A DNA stretch of 64,000 bases, taken from Scylla paramamosain. Taxonomy: Eukaryota; Arthropoda; Malacostraca; Decapoda; Portunidae. Positions 35,350-46,951 of the stretch are shown here, piece after piece. How positions within the stretch are numbered: the first letter of the stretch is position 1; the number at the start of each line of letters is the position of its first letter. A model generated the notes under the pieces. That model was not told the origin of the DNA, ran no database searches, and worked only from the letters and a program-made list of their open reading frames with translations. The DNA lies in the NCBI RefSeq assembly GCF_035594125.1, contig NC_087190.1, positions 5,455,501 through 5,519,500 on the forward strand. Direction: 5' to 3'. The position numbers and the translations under genes were made by a program.

Positions 35350-36195
35350 GTTGGTAGAATTGTGCTGCCGGTTAGTGGTTAGGCACTGGCAATGATGTAT
35401 GAGCTGCAAGCTGAGGCTAACTAGAGAGACTGGAATTGGCACGGAAGGTGATTGGTTGGGAGAACAGCAGTGTGCTGGCCAGTCACGGAGGGACTGACCT
35501 TATAATTATAAGGAGCAGTGGGGGGCCCAGGAGACTGTGGGCTACATCATAAAGCCCACGCCAGCCAGACGTTGGTTGGCTCTCATTAATAACGACAACA
35601 GCCCCCAGGAGAGAGAGCCCGTTTTCCGCCTACGCACCTTTGCGGACAGTCTGCAGTGCGCTCCCCTTGTGTTAAGTTACGACGAAAGTCGCCTGCCGCT
35701 GCCACTACGTGACTGTGCCCCGGGGCATGCTGTGAGGATTGTGTGCCTTGGCAGTTTGAGACAATGAGTACCTGACACTGAAGTGTGTGTGTGTGTGTGT
35801 GTGTGTGGTCTCTTATGGCGTGGACCACCGGAGGAGGCAGCTGTGCGACGCTGTTGGTGAGCTGTGATTCCGTAGTGTGCTGTGCTCACTACGGACGCTT
35901 TGCTGAGTGAGGCTTGGTGGTGTGATCCTTACTTGTACTGTAGCGTGTTAGTGGACCTCGTTTCCTGTGGTAATGCAATAAAGACAGGAGTGCCTGTGAG
36001 ATTAATTTGTTGCCCTTCCCTCTCCCAGTAGTCTGTTGAGTCCAGACAGTTGCTCCCATCTAGCCAAACGAACCCGACAGTAACAGCAGTTGTGGATGCC
36101 TGTTATATGTGCTAACCGTCCTGGCCAGCCGCAGTGGTAAATGCGTACCTGAAGGCACCTGAAGGCTGAAGGGGCGTGCACAACGATACAATGTT
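35350..36195 (+). mobile_element. LTR homologous to the element 2 LTR, displaced
   Basis: It shares GTGAGGATTGTGTGCC, GCTGAGTGAGGC, TACTTGTACTGTAGCGTGTT, AATAAA at 35977, AGTAGTCTGTTGAGTCCA, AACGAACCCGAC and CTGAAGGCACCTGAAGGCTG with 22843-23510, in the same order. The terminal GTAACA is missing. It is either a solo LTR or the rest of the 3' LTR that begins at 29948, pushed away by insertions. Confidence 0.7.
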
Positions 36196-36475
36196 ATTAC
36201 AACCACACCATAACTATCTCACTCGTACCAGCCACAATCTAAATGTACCTGCACATACTCTATCCCTGTGTCAACACTCCTTATTCTACACTGACCCCAA
36301 ACTATGTAACCTCAACACATAAAACTCCTGCCAAGCCTGACTTTCTTAAAAAAAAAAAAAAAAAGTATCCTATACCTACAATAAAAACTACTTATATCTC
36401 TTATTCAATGTCACTTAAATGTTCATTTCCTGTAATTATTAATTTTGTGCATACTGTTAATCTGTTATGTTATAA

Positions 36476-36553
36476 TTATTTTATTATTTTTATTTTTATT
36501 ATCATTATTATTATCATTATTATTATTATTATTATTACTACTACTACTACTAC

Positions 36554-36607
<54 letters not shown>

Positions 36608-36780
36608 CATCATCATTACTATTATTATTATTTATTATATTATGTTATTGTCAGTGATAATGTGAAGAATGCTATTGGTGGTAATATATTATAAGTAGTT
36701 ATTAGTATTGTATTATTATTATTATTATTCTCAATATTATTATTACTATTATTACTATTAATATTATCAGAAATTTTGTA
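36476..36780. repeat. (ATT)n array with ACT and ATC variants
   Basis: Two blocks, 36476-36640 and 36710-36775, of ATT units. Confidence 0.9.
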
Positions 36781-36929
36781 CTGTACATGTCTAAAACTAC
36801 AACTTTAAAAATACAAACCTGCTGTAGCCCAATAAGCTTCAGCTTCATATGAGCTACTTGCTCAAATTATATTTGTAATATCAAATAAGATACAAAAAAA
36901 CTGCAAGCATAATAAGATGTTTCAAAGTG

Positions 36930-38900
36930 ATTCAGATGTTTCAACAGTCATCCTGCTTCCTTTCCACATTCTTGGCACTCTCTCCTCTTTTCACCCTTGG
37001 TGAAATAGCTCAGTCATTCTATCACAACTTTCCCTCCATTTTCATACATTTCATAAGGTATCTCATCTGGCTGTGCTGCTTTGCCATTCTTCTGCTTTTT
37101 CACACATTTCTCCACCTCCTCCCTACTGATTTTTTTTATTCATCTCATCCGTATCCTTCCTCTCTAGTGTCACACATCTTTCTCCCACATCAAGTACCTC
37201 ACCTACACCTCCAATCTCTTCCTAAAACTCTTATTGCCCTTCTCATATCTTCCTTATCTGTCACCACTGCCCCATTCACCTTCAGGCTCTCCACATTCTC
37301 ACTGTCAGGCATCCTCTCATCCCTCAGGAATCTGTACCATTCTTGACCACCTTCAAAACCTTTCTCTCTTAAGAACTGAATCACACTTCTCTCACACCTA
37401 ATTTTAGCATTTATTATCTTTAGTTTTGTTACTCGCTGCTGATTCAAATATGCTGTCCATGCATTCTGGTACTTTCAGTCTCCTCACTCTCAACTGCCTG
37501 CACACCCTATCATTCCTAGCATCCCTAATCTCATCATTCCACCATGGCTTACATGTATGGTTTCTGGCATTCATTCTTACATACCCTATCTGGCTGCCTG
37601 CTGCATTCCTCACATTCTCTGCAAATCTATCATTCAGATCATCCGCACCATTCAAGCTTTCATCCTCTCAGCTTCTCTCACTCGAGTCTACCTGGAAATT
37701 CTCCCATCCTACATCCCTCAACCTCCACTTTTCTCCTCTTAGCCTTTGCATTTCTTCCCAACTTAAATTCTAGCACCAGCATACTATGGTCAGACAATAT
37801 CAATCATTCTATCCTAGTCTATCCACATGTGATCCGCAATCTCATGCATTCTCCCATTCACTAGCATATAGTCAATCACACTCCTGGTTCCTAGCACACC
37901 AAGTCTTGTCCTTCTGCCAGGGTCTCATTCAGGTTTTCCACATCCATCTCATTCACAAACTCATTAAACATCTCTCCATTTTTATTCATCTGCTCACCTA
38001 AAGTACTTATGTGTGCATTCATGTCTCCCATAATCATCACTCTCTCTCCAGTATACTCTCTTACAATCTTCCTCAATTTACCATATTTCCTGCTATTCTC
38101 TCTCACTGCCCTTTTGAATCATCACATACTCACTGCCATCCAACTTCATGTCATCCTTCAAATGTGTCTCACTCATTCCAACTATGTTGAAATGCTATTC
38201 ATTCAGTTTCTTACACACATCCTCAAATTTCCCAGTGTCCCATCCTCTCACATTCACACATCCAAACTTCATGCCTTTTCTTGCTTGGTTGTTGACTTCT
38301 CTTCCATTTCTTGCATCCTCAAGTCATTCTTCTCCACATCAGGTCCACACAGCACACCGTCCTCACTTTCACCCACTCATGCAGTCTTGCTCCCATCCTT
38401 GTGTTACTATCTGCATTAAGGTGAACTCCATCCCTGGCGAGAACCAATCCTCACCCAAGGTCTGGTCCAAGTCTAGGAAGCTCACGTTTCTGCTCTTCTC
38501 AGCCATCCGCTTCATCTTTATCCTCATTATTTCTTCACGCAGCCTGTTGTTTGTTGCTTTTCTCAGCCTCTCATACTCCATACTTTCTTGTGGTCATCTC
38601 AGGATTCCTACAACAGCTACATTCATCTTCTTCTCTGCAGATATTATAGCATCCATCATTTCACAGTGGCATCCACTCCATTTTCCTGTGGCTCGTTCCA
38701 GCAGGCCTGCCAGCCACCAAACTCAAGCCGCACTTGGGCTGTGGAGGTGGAAATGTTTCTGGCATCATACTGATCACCATCATACTCAACACCACATCTT
38801 GAGTATGAGCATGGACATGGTAAACCATCCTTAAAAACCCTATGCAACTTCAAGAAGGGCTTTTTGAAGGTAGTGCAAAAGTGTCTCAGAATGTGATCCA
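36930..38900 (-). mobile_element. LINE Z (finger-in-RT family), antisense 5' part
   Basis: Minus strand: NVSFLDLDQTLGEDWFSPGM near 38500; then NVRGWDTGKFEDVCKKLNE near 38260 and GMSETHLKDDMKLDGSEYV near 38170 (endonuclease); ERVMIMGDMNAHISTLGEQ near 38050; CKPWWNDEIRDARNDR near 37540; RFLRDERMPDSENVES near 37330. It is broken by many shifts. The GDMNAH/WWNDEI style matches the endonuclease half of the LINE type seen in its RT half at 53765-54750. Confidence 0.65.
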
Positions 38901-39320
38901 TAAAATGATAGAGAAATGAAAAGTTTGGTGCAAGAAAGGCTAATACCTGAAATAAACTAGCAATGAGGTTGTGAAGAGTCAGTGTATGAGAGAAGAGGTA
39001 TCCTTTGTGAGCCAGTCTCCCTTGCATCTTTCACTTTTCATTCAGTAGGCAGGTTGCTTTCCTGTAGCATTCCCTCTCTGTACTCCATCCTGTATCATCC
39101 CTCAGAGCTTTTCCTGCTGCATACCTTGGTGCTTTGATGCATGCAGTGATGTCCTTGCTATTCTGTTCTGTCCTACTTCCAGCACAAACAAAACTTATCA
39201 TGGTGCTGATGGGACTGCTCACTTACCATAGTGGGGTGCAAGCATGGACAGGCAGAGGATGTGGGGGAGGTGACACTGCTGCTGGGTAGGGAATCCCCTG
39301 CCTGCCCCATCCAAAGTGTC

Positions 39321-39488
39321 TTCATATTTGTATGCCATTGTATCATGACACTTCCTGACCTGACCTGCCCTAACCCAAACCATATTCATATTTGTATGCT
39401 ACTGTGTCATAACACTTCCTGACCTGATCTGACCTAACCCAAACTATCTTCATATCTGTATACCACTGTATCATAACACTTCCTGACC
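39321..39488. repeat. 64-bp tandem repeat, 2.6 copies
   Basis: Copies start at 39321, 39385 and 39449. The unit contains TTCATATTTGTATGC, ATCATAACACTTCCTGACC and a CCTAACCCAAAC telomere-like part. Confidence 0.85.
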
Positions 39489-39689
39489 AGGATTATTAAA
39501 AAACCTGTTTTTTTTTTAAACACAATCCACTGGGTTTTTTGGTTTGTATTGTATTTTTTTGTTTTATGTTTCTTGGGGTTTTATTTATTTATTTGTTTAT
39601 TCTTCATATTTATATGTAAATCAATTTAAATAAGCAATTAGAAAGTAATCTAGAGTGAAACAAAAGTTCTAAAGTAATTTTTCATGTAA

Positions 39690-41085
39690 AAGGGGCACTG
39701 CACTGTAAAAAAAAAAAAATGATAATAAAGAAAAAAAAAAAAAGAAAAAAAGCCCCTGTGGTGCTGGTCCCTGAACAGTCAAAAGTGGCCATCAAAAATT
39801 AAAGAATAAGTGTCTTGAAACCTCTTACTTGTGAAGGAGTTCAAATCACAGGAAGGAGGGAACACAGAAGCAGGTAGGGAGTTCCAGAGTTTACCAGATA
39901 AAGGAATGAATGATTGAGAATACTGGTTAACTCTTGCATGAGAGAGGTGGACAGAATAGAGGTGAGGGAAAGAACAAAGTGTTGTGTAGCAAGGCCACAG
40001 GAAGAAGGGAGGCATGAAGTTAGTAATTTCAGAAGAGCAGTTAGCATGAAAATAACAGTATAAGATAGCATGCAACATTGCAGCAATGAGAGAGGAGTTG
40101 GTAAGATAAAAAGCTTTTGATTCCACCCTATCTAAAAGAGCAGTATGATTGAAACCCCCCCACCCATACATGTGAAGCATACTCCATACATGGATGGATA
40201 AGGCCCTTGTACAGAGTTAGCAGCTGGGGGAGTGAGAAAAACTAGTGGAGATGATTCAGAATGCCTAACTTCATAGAAGCTGTTTTAGCTAGAGATGAGA
40301 TGTGAAGTTTCCAGTTCAGATTATGAGTAAGGGACAAACTGAGGATATTCAGTGTGGAAGAAAGGAAGAGTTCAGTGTCACTGAAGAAAAGGGAATAGTT
40401 ATCTGGAAGGCTGTGCTGAGTTGTTATATGGAGGAACTGAGTTTTTGAGGTATTTAACAATACTACGTTTGTTCTGCCCCAATCATAAATTTGAGAGAGA
40501 TCAGAAGTCAGGTGTTCTGTGGCTTCCCTGTGGGAATTATTTACTTCCTGACGGGTTGGACATCTATGAAAGGAAAAGAGGTGGGAAAGTGCAGGGTGGT
40601 ATCATCAACATAGGAGTGAATAGAAGAAGTTTGGTTCAGAAGATCACTGATGAATAAATAATAAGAGTGGGTGACAGGACAGAATTCTGAGGAACACCAC
40701 TGTAATAGATTTAGAAGAACAGTGGCTGTCTAATACAGTAGCAATAGAACAATCACGAAGGAAACTTGAGATGAAGTTAGAGAGAAGAATAGAAGCTGTA
40801 TGAGGGTAGTTTGGAAATCAGAGCTTTGTGCCAGACTCCATTAAAAGCTTTTGATGTGCCTAAGCCAACAGGAAAAGTTTCACTAAAATCCCTAAAAGAG
40901 GATGACCAAGACTCAGTAAGGAAAGCCAGAAGATCACCAATAAAGCACGGTCTTAATGGAACCCATACCAGCAGTCAGATAGAAGGTTGTGAAGTGATAG
41001 ATGTTTAAGAAGAATATTGTTTCAGAGAATAATAGGAGGGACCCCATCAAGTCCATAAGTCTTCTGAGGGCATAAGCCAGTGAGG
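39690..41085 (-). mobile_element. LINE A, copy 2, strongly decayed
   Basis: The minus strand retains [20 protein letters not shown] near 40340, then RVESKAFYLTNSS near 40130 and GKLWNSLPASVFPPSCDLNS near 39890. The RT core near 40500-41000 is recognisable at DNA level against copy 1 but full of indels. The A-rich tail is at 39708-39745. Confidence 0.8.
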
Positions 41086-41345
41086 GACTGCCTCACTACA
41101 ATATATCCCTGTTGCTCAGGCAGCATATACTACACCTGGGTGATATACAAACAGAACAAAGATATACATAAACACACATTTATTGAAAGTCACACCTACA
41201 CTGCCAACAAGACAACTGCTGGGGCCATTATTCCTTCACAGCACACACAGGCATGGCCACCACCACAGATGCAACACACCACCCACCACTGCCACCACCA
41301 GCACCACAAGCAGGGGTGTGGCACTCATCCACATAACACACCATC

Positions 41346-41560
41346 TCAGAAGTGGACCCTCATGTGGCTGGCAATATCAGACCTTGTCTTGAAACATTTG
41401 CCACAAACATCACACTTGAATTCTCTCAAGCCAGTGTGTCTGAAGGTGTGTCTATTGAGACGATAAGTGGTAGGAAATCTTTTGCCACACTCATCACACT
41501 TATAATTTCTAACACCACTGTGTGTCAGGGTGTGTCTGGTGAGGGAACCCTTACATCTAG
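41346..41560 (-). CDS. C2H2 finger gene, C-terminal fingers 8b-10
   Basis: Contains CKGSLTRHTLTHSG, a complete finger YKCDECGKRFPTTYRLNRH and a complete finger FKCDVCGKCFKTRSDIASH, then MRVHF and stop. The linkers HSGVRN and HTGLRE are of the classical type joining DNA-binding fingers. Confidence 0.7.
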
Positions 41561-42843
41561 CCAAAAATATCTCCAATAACTTTGCTTCTTCTTCTTTCCC
41601 TCCTCTACTTCAACCAGATGGCACCACTGCTATCACATCTATTTCTAAAGCTGAACTCTTTGCTCAAACCTTTGCTAAAAACTCTACCTTGGACGATTCT
41701 GGGCTTGTTCCTCCCTCTCCTCCATCCTCTGACTACTTCATGCCACGTATTAAAATTCTTCGCAATGATGTTTTCCATGCCCTCGCTGGCCTAAACCCTC
41801 GGAAGGCTTATGGACCTGATGGGGTCCCTCCTATTGTTCTCCGAAACTGTGCCTCCGTGCTTGCACCTTGCCTAGTCAAACTCTTTCAGCTCTGTCTGTC
41901 AACATCTACCTTTCCTTCTTGCTGGAAGTTTGCCTACATTCAACCTGTTCCTAAAAAGGGTGACCGTTCTAATCCCTCAAACTACCGTCCTATTGCTTTA
42001 ATTTCCTGCCTATCTAAAGTTTTTGAGTCTATCCTCAACAAGAAGACTCTTAAACATCTATCACTTCACAACCTTCTATCTGATCGCCAGTATGGGTTCC
42101 GTCAAGGCCGCTCTACTGGTGATCTTCTGGCTTTCCTTACTGAGTCTTGGTCATCCTCTTTTAGAGATTTTGGTGAAACTTTTGCTGTTGCCTTGGACAT
42201 ATCAAAAGCTTTTGATAGAGTCTGGCACAAGGCTTTGATTTCCAAACTACCCTCATACGGTTTCTATCCTTCTCTCTGTAACTTCATCTCAAGTTTCCTT
42301 TCTGACCGTTCTATTGCTGCTGTGGTAGACGGTCACTGTTTTTCTCCTAAATCTATTAACAGTGGTGTTCCTCAGGGTTCTGTCCTGTCACCCACTCTCT
42401 TCTTATTATTCATTAGTGATCTTCTAAACCAAACTTCTTGTCCTATCCACTCCTACGCTGATGATACCACCCTGCACTTCTCCACGTCTTTTCATAGACG
42501 TCCAACCCTTCAGGAGGTAAACATAGCACGCAGGGAAGCCACAGAACCCCTGACTTCTGATCTTTCTAAAATTTCTGATTGGGGCAGTGCAAACTTGGTA
42601 TTGTTCAATGCCTCAAAAACTCAATTCCTCCATCTATCAACTCGACACAACCTTCCAGACAACTATCCCCTCTTCTTCAATGACACTCAACTGTCCCCCT
42701 CTTCTACACTGAACATCCTCGGTCTGTCCTTTACTTATAATCTGAACTGGAAACTTCACATCTCATCTCTAGCTAAAACAGCTTCTATGAAGTTAGGTGT
42801 TCTGAGACGTCTCCGCCAGTTTTTCTCACCCCCCAGCTGCTAA
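41561..42843 (+). CDS. LINE A reverse transcriptase, longest open frame
   Basis: About 427 codons without a stop. RT blocks: [18 protein letters not shown] near 41800, [20 protein letters not shown] near 41960, [20 protein letters not shown] near 42090, [20 protein letters not shown] near 42180, [20 protein letters not shown] near 42362, [10 protein letters not shown] (catalytic YADD) near 42450, [20 protein letters not shown] near 42710. The stop after SPPSC results from an indel, since other copies continue with LLTLYK and further C-terminal sequence. It lacks the endonuclease, so it cannot move itself. Confidence 0.85.
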
Positions 42844-43059
42844 CTCTGTACAAGGGCCTTATCTGTCCATGTATGGAGTATGCTTCACATGTCTGGGGGG
42901 GGTTCCACTCATACTGCTCTTCTAGACAGGGTGGAATCAAAAGCTTTTCGTCTCATCAACTCCTCTCCTCTAACTGACTGGCATTTCAGTGGGCATTTTT
43001 TTTATTGATTTTTGTTGCCCTTTGCCAGTGTCCTTCTTACATAAAAAAAAAAAAAAAAA
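41561..43059 (+). mobile_element. LINE A, copy 3, inserted in the zinc-finger gene
   Basis: It is 5' truncated, on the opposite strand to the host gene, and ends in CTTCTTACATAA plus A18 (about 43041-43059). It contains the best reading frame of the family (to 42843). An about 330-base stretch of the C-terminal region, present in copy 1, is deleted between CTAACTGAC and TGGCATTTCAGTGGGC near 42980. Confidence 0.85.
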
Positions 43060-43766
43060 AAGTAAATTTCTTTCCACACTCATCACATTCATAATTTCTA
43101 ATACCCCTGTGTGTCAGGATGTGTTGAATGAGGTTAGACTTCTGGGTAAATTTTTTTCCACACTCATCACATTTGTGATTTCTAACACCACTGTGTGTCA
43201 GGGTGTGTTCTGTGAGGTAAGACTTACGGGCAAATTTCTTTCCACACTCATCACATTCATAATTTCTAACATCACTGTGTGTCAAGGTGTGTCTGGTGAG
43301 TTGACAGCTGGTGGTAAATTTCTTTCTGCACTCATCACATTCATAGTTTCTAACACCACTGTGTGTCAGGGTGTGTCTGGTGAGGTGAGAGTTGGTGGTG
43401 AATTTCTTTCCACACTCATCACATTCATCATTTCTAACACCACTGTGAATCAGAATGTGTTTGGTGAGGTAAGACTTACAGGTAAATTTCTTCCCACATT
43501 CATCACATTCATAATTTCTAACACCACTGTGTGTCAGTGTGTGTGTGTAGTGAGGGAAGACTTACAGATAAATTTCTTTCCACACTCATCACACTCATAA
43601 TTTCTAACACCACTGTGTGTCAGGGTGTGGTATTTGAGGCCACCTCTGCATACAAAAGTTTTGTCACACTGCTGGCACTCAAACTTGCTCTCTCCTCTGT
43701 GGACAGAGCTGTCTGTCTCCAAGTGATTCTTGCTACCACGTGTGCACCTCCCCACACATGAGGCTG

Positions 43767-43801
<35 letters not shown>

Positions 43802-43845
43802 CCACTCATGCTGCTTCCTGGCCTCACAGCACATCCCTGGAAGAG

Positions 43846-45440
43846 TGCATCAGCTTAGGGCAAAGTCAGGTTAGTGCTGGGTATGGGCTGCATTAGGATC
43901 TGCTTAGGGTATGGCAGCTGGTGTGACATGCATGTGATGGCACAAAATCACAGTATTGAACCACATCCGTCATCGTACACAGTTTTCCAATATGTGAGCT
44001 TTGTGAGGCCTTAGAGAACAAGGTCATAGATTGAGAGGGTGGTGAAGATCACACTAAGGGAAGAAGTTAAGTTAGGTCAGGGATTATGTAAGGCAGTTAT
44101 TCAAACGGGCATAAACGACAAAAAAAAAAAAAAAAAAAATGCAATCAAGGCTTGGTGACTTTTCAGAATGTGATATCTCATCCGTAAATTGAGCTAGAGG
44201 ATTGTAGTTTATTTTAAGATGTAGGTTTGGAATCCTAATTTATGACTAGCATGATGCAAATAAGATTATCTTACAGCATTCTGAAAAAAAAAGTGCATTT
44301 TTTTTCCATTTAGAAAAACAAGTATTTAAGGATGAACTGAATATAAATGTCCATAAATAGCCAAAAACGCTTTCTGAACACACCAAACCTTTTGCTTTAG
44401 TAAGAAAATATCTGCATCTTTCATTTCCAATCACCAATGCGTGATTATCTTGCTATCTTATTGCTGTGTCAGGCGAGGGAAGTGATACAAGAAAATGGTA
44501 GGTAGGTAAATGAATGTCCCCAAACCCCAAAAAACCCTATCTGAGCCCCAGCATGTTATTTTCTTGGTAAATACTACCTCAGACTTCATTACCAGTGACC
44601 AATGCATGACTATCTTACTATATTGATGCATTTTCAGGTAAGTGACAGGTAAGCACTTTGGTGGTTATGACCTCTGTTCCGCTTAGCTTTGGTGACATTT
44701 TGCTTCCAATCTTGAGAGTGGCAGCCTCTTTTCCATTTATGTAGAACTCCTGGACTCTCAGGGCATGTGTTAGTATCAGACATAATGTCTAGCTCTCACT
44801 ACAAACGTGAACAGACACAAAAAAAGCGAGGTATTATCCAAGGCACTGTGTGAGAAAGATTTTTGGGCGAGAGACTTAGGAGGGAGGGCGGGGCATGGTA
44901 CGGGCTCTATGATTGGCGAGCGCACTGTCCACATGTCATCCCAGCTGTGTGGTCATTAGCTCCCGCTTTGTGTTGGTCCGTGAGGCGTGTACACACCTGT
45001 ACTTGACCAAAGCTTGGAATCAACGAGGAGTGGCACTTGTAGGCTCAACTGGAAAGGTTCAGAGAATGGGATTGTCGACCAACTTGCAGTTGGACTAGAG
45101 ATGTCGGGTTTGTTTCATGTGAAAGAGAAAGTGTTGCACTATAGTGCCCAATGTGTAACTCAGAAAGTGACTTTGGTGGCATTTATGCCCATCTTTGAAT
45201 AACCGCCTCATGTTAAGTAAAATTAAGGTTAGGTTTGATGGGTCTTATGAGCTTCAAAGGATATATTCAACCCATACAGTGTTTGGTATGTACAAATGTG
45301 TACCTCTTAGGGAAATGTTTAGTATGTATATGTTTGATTTAATTTTTGATCCATAATATAGCTTTCAATTTTGTTTGTATGTATGAAACTTGTCACTAAC
45401 AGTAACAAAGAATATTATGACCAGTCAGGAGTGAATGTTT
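43846..45440. other. no gene seen
   Basis: Presumed upstream region of the zinc-finger gene. A20 run at 44118-44138. No convincing first exon, promoter or element could be identified. Confidence 0.5.
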
Positions 45441-45640
45441 TCATATACAAGGTGTGTTAGAAAAGTTCCAGGACTGGTGTCACAAAAGATTTATTTCGAA
45501 TCCAAACTACAAACTACAAGTTTTCCCCTTCAAAGTAATCCCCCTGGAGTATATAACTGTGATCTCAGCTCTCTGCAGCTATTGAACTTTTTTTTCCACA
45601 TAGTTTTATGTGCATAACCTCTGTTTCAGGTCGTCAAGCA

Positions 45641-46465
45641 ATGAGCACAGAGCAACATACAAACTTGAAGTTTCTGGTCCAGTTGGGGAAAACTCCATCA
45701 GAAGCAATGGGATTGTTGCAGCAAGTGTACGGAGATGAGATGATGTCATGTTTACGTGTTTTTGAGTGGTGCAACAGGTTTAAAGAGGGACGCGAGGACA
45801 TGGAAGACAACCCCAGGAGCAGAAGGCCTTCAATGACTAAGACTGAGGCCAGTGTTGAGAGCGTCAATGTGTAGTGATTGTTGGCTGACTGTTCAACTGA
45901 TTGCAAATGAGATGGGCATGAATTGGGACAACGTCTGGAAGATTATCACCGAAGATTTCGACATGTGGAAACTTTGCGCACAGATGGTGCTGAAACTGCT
46001 GAATGATGACCAGAATGATTGACGCATGCAAGTGTGTCAGGACATCCTCGAGCGTCTTAAAAACTGAACCAGATTTGCTAGGGAGAGTCATCACCAGTGA
46101 TGAGTCACGGATCTTTGAGTACAACCCAGAGACCAAACACCAGAGCCATTGTGGCAGACAACTCGTGGCTGCTTCACCATGACAACATGCCTGCTCACAA
46201 TGGCCAGAGCATCTGACAGTTCCTGGCCAAGAAGAACATCGGCATGCTGGAGCAACCTCCCTACTCACCTGACCTGGCTCTGTGTGATTTTTTCCTCTTC
46301 CTCAAGCTCAAGGGGGTCATCAAGGGGACTTGTTTTGAGAACATGGATGACATAAAAAAGGCTGTGATAAGCTGTGGAGGATATGGAAGAATCCTTCCAA
46401 GGGTGCATGCAAGCGTGGCAGAGAAGGATGGGAAAATGCATTAGACTCCAGGTTGATTACTTTGA
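45641..46465 (+). pseudogene. mariner transposase, broken
   Basis: It starts MSTEQHTNLKFLVQLGKTPS, with a DNA-binding HTH segment (CNRFKEGREDMEDNPRSRRP near 45770). Stops and shifts follow. The catalytic DD34D blocks can still be read in different frames: a TSDESRIFE block near 46095, HHDNMPAHN near 46175 and PPYSPDLALCDFFLF near 46258. It ends near DYFEGENL, typical of mariner C-termini. Confidence 0.85.
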
Positions 46466-46480
46466 AGGGGAAAACTTGTA

Positions 46481-46951
46481 CAGTAAAATCCCTCTCATCC
46501 GGAATTCGAGTATCCGGCAGCTTCAAGTATCCAGCACATTTTTCCCCGAGCCTTAAAATCAATAAAAAATCAATGTGTACTCATAAAATTGATTAAAATT
46601 CCTGCGCGAGGCATACTTTGTCCCCTCGCCACCAGAGCGCACTGCTTCGTGCCACCCGCGGCCCACTGCACTGTGTTTACTCAGTGACTCAGTCCCGCGT
46701 GTGCACTGTTTATTGCCTGACGCTTTCATCATGCCTAAAGTTCTAGAAAAGAGGAAGTGTGTTGTGCTTACACTTAAGCAGCTGATCAGATCAGCTGCTG
46801 ATTAAGATCAGCTAATCTTTGTTATGGTAAGATGCGTGAGTGTAGGGTGGTGATTGTGGACATTATCTCACTTCTATTCAAGTATCCAGCAATATTCAAG
46901 TATCCGGCATGTCGGCGGTCCCATTGATGCCGGATAAGAGGGATTTTACTG
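46481..46951 (+). mobile_element. pogo/Tigger-like deletion derivative nested in mariner
   Basis: The left end CAGTAAAATCCCTCTCATCC and the inverse right end CAGTAAAATCCCTCTTATCC are nearly identical; TA lies on both sides. At 46731 an ATG opens MPKVLEKRKCVVLTLKQLI, like the N-terminal HTH start of pogo/jerky-type transposases, then stops. It is an internally deleted autonomous element. Confidence 0.8.

Larger units (their letters stand above)
41086..43845 (-). pseudogene. C2H2 zinc-finger gene disrupted by a LINE A insertion
   Basis: Read from 43827: MRPGSSMSGW, a polyglutamine run of ten, then finger 1 (FECQQCDKTFVCRGGLKYH). About ten fingers follow with the near-invariant linker HTLTHSGVRNYECDECGKKF, and a final VHF stop at 41346. 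Probable acceptor for this exon: cttccag before 43842. Two lesions: an extra CA in finger 2 near 43535 shifts the frame, and the LINE (41561-43059) splits finger 8 between CDECGKKFT and CKGSLTRH. Fingers 3-7 (43060-43530) and 8b-10 (41346-41560) are each open. The 3' region has the complement of AATAAA at 41179. Such proteins are nuclear DNA-binding factors; the target is unknown. It could still work if the LINE were spliced out, but the CA shift argues against that. Confidence 0.75.

Noticed and set aside
38148..38834. 228-codon frame on the plus strand
   Set aside because: It is antisense to recognisable LINE Z endonuclease sequence and shows no domain.
39321..39488. CRISPR-like array
   Set aside because: Units are contiguous tandem copies without distinct spacers, and the context is a eukaryotic genome. 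The same holds for the zinc-finger repeats at 43060-43830.
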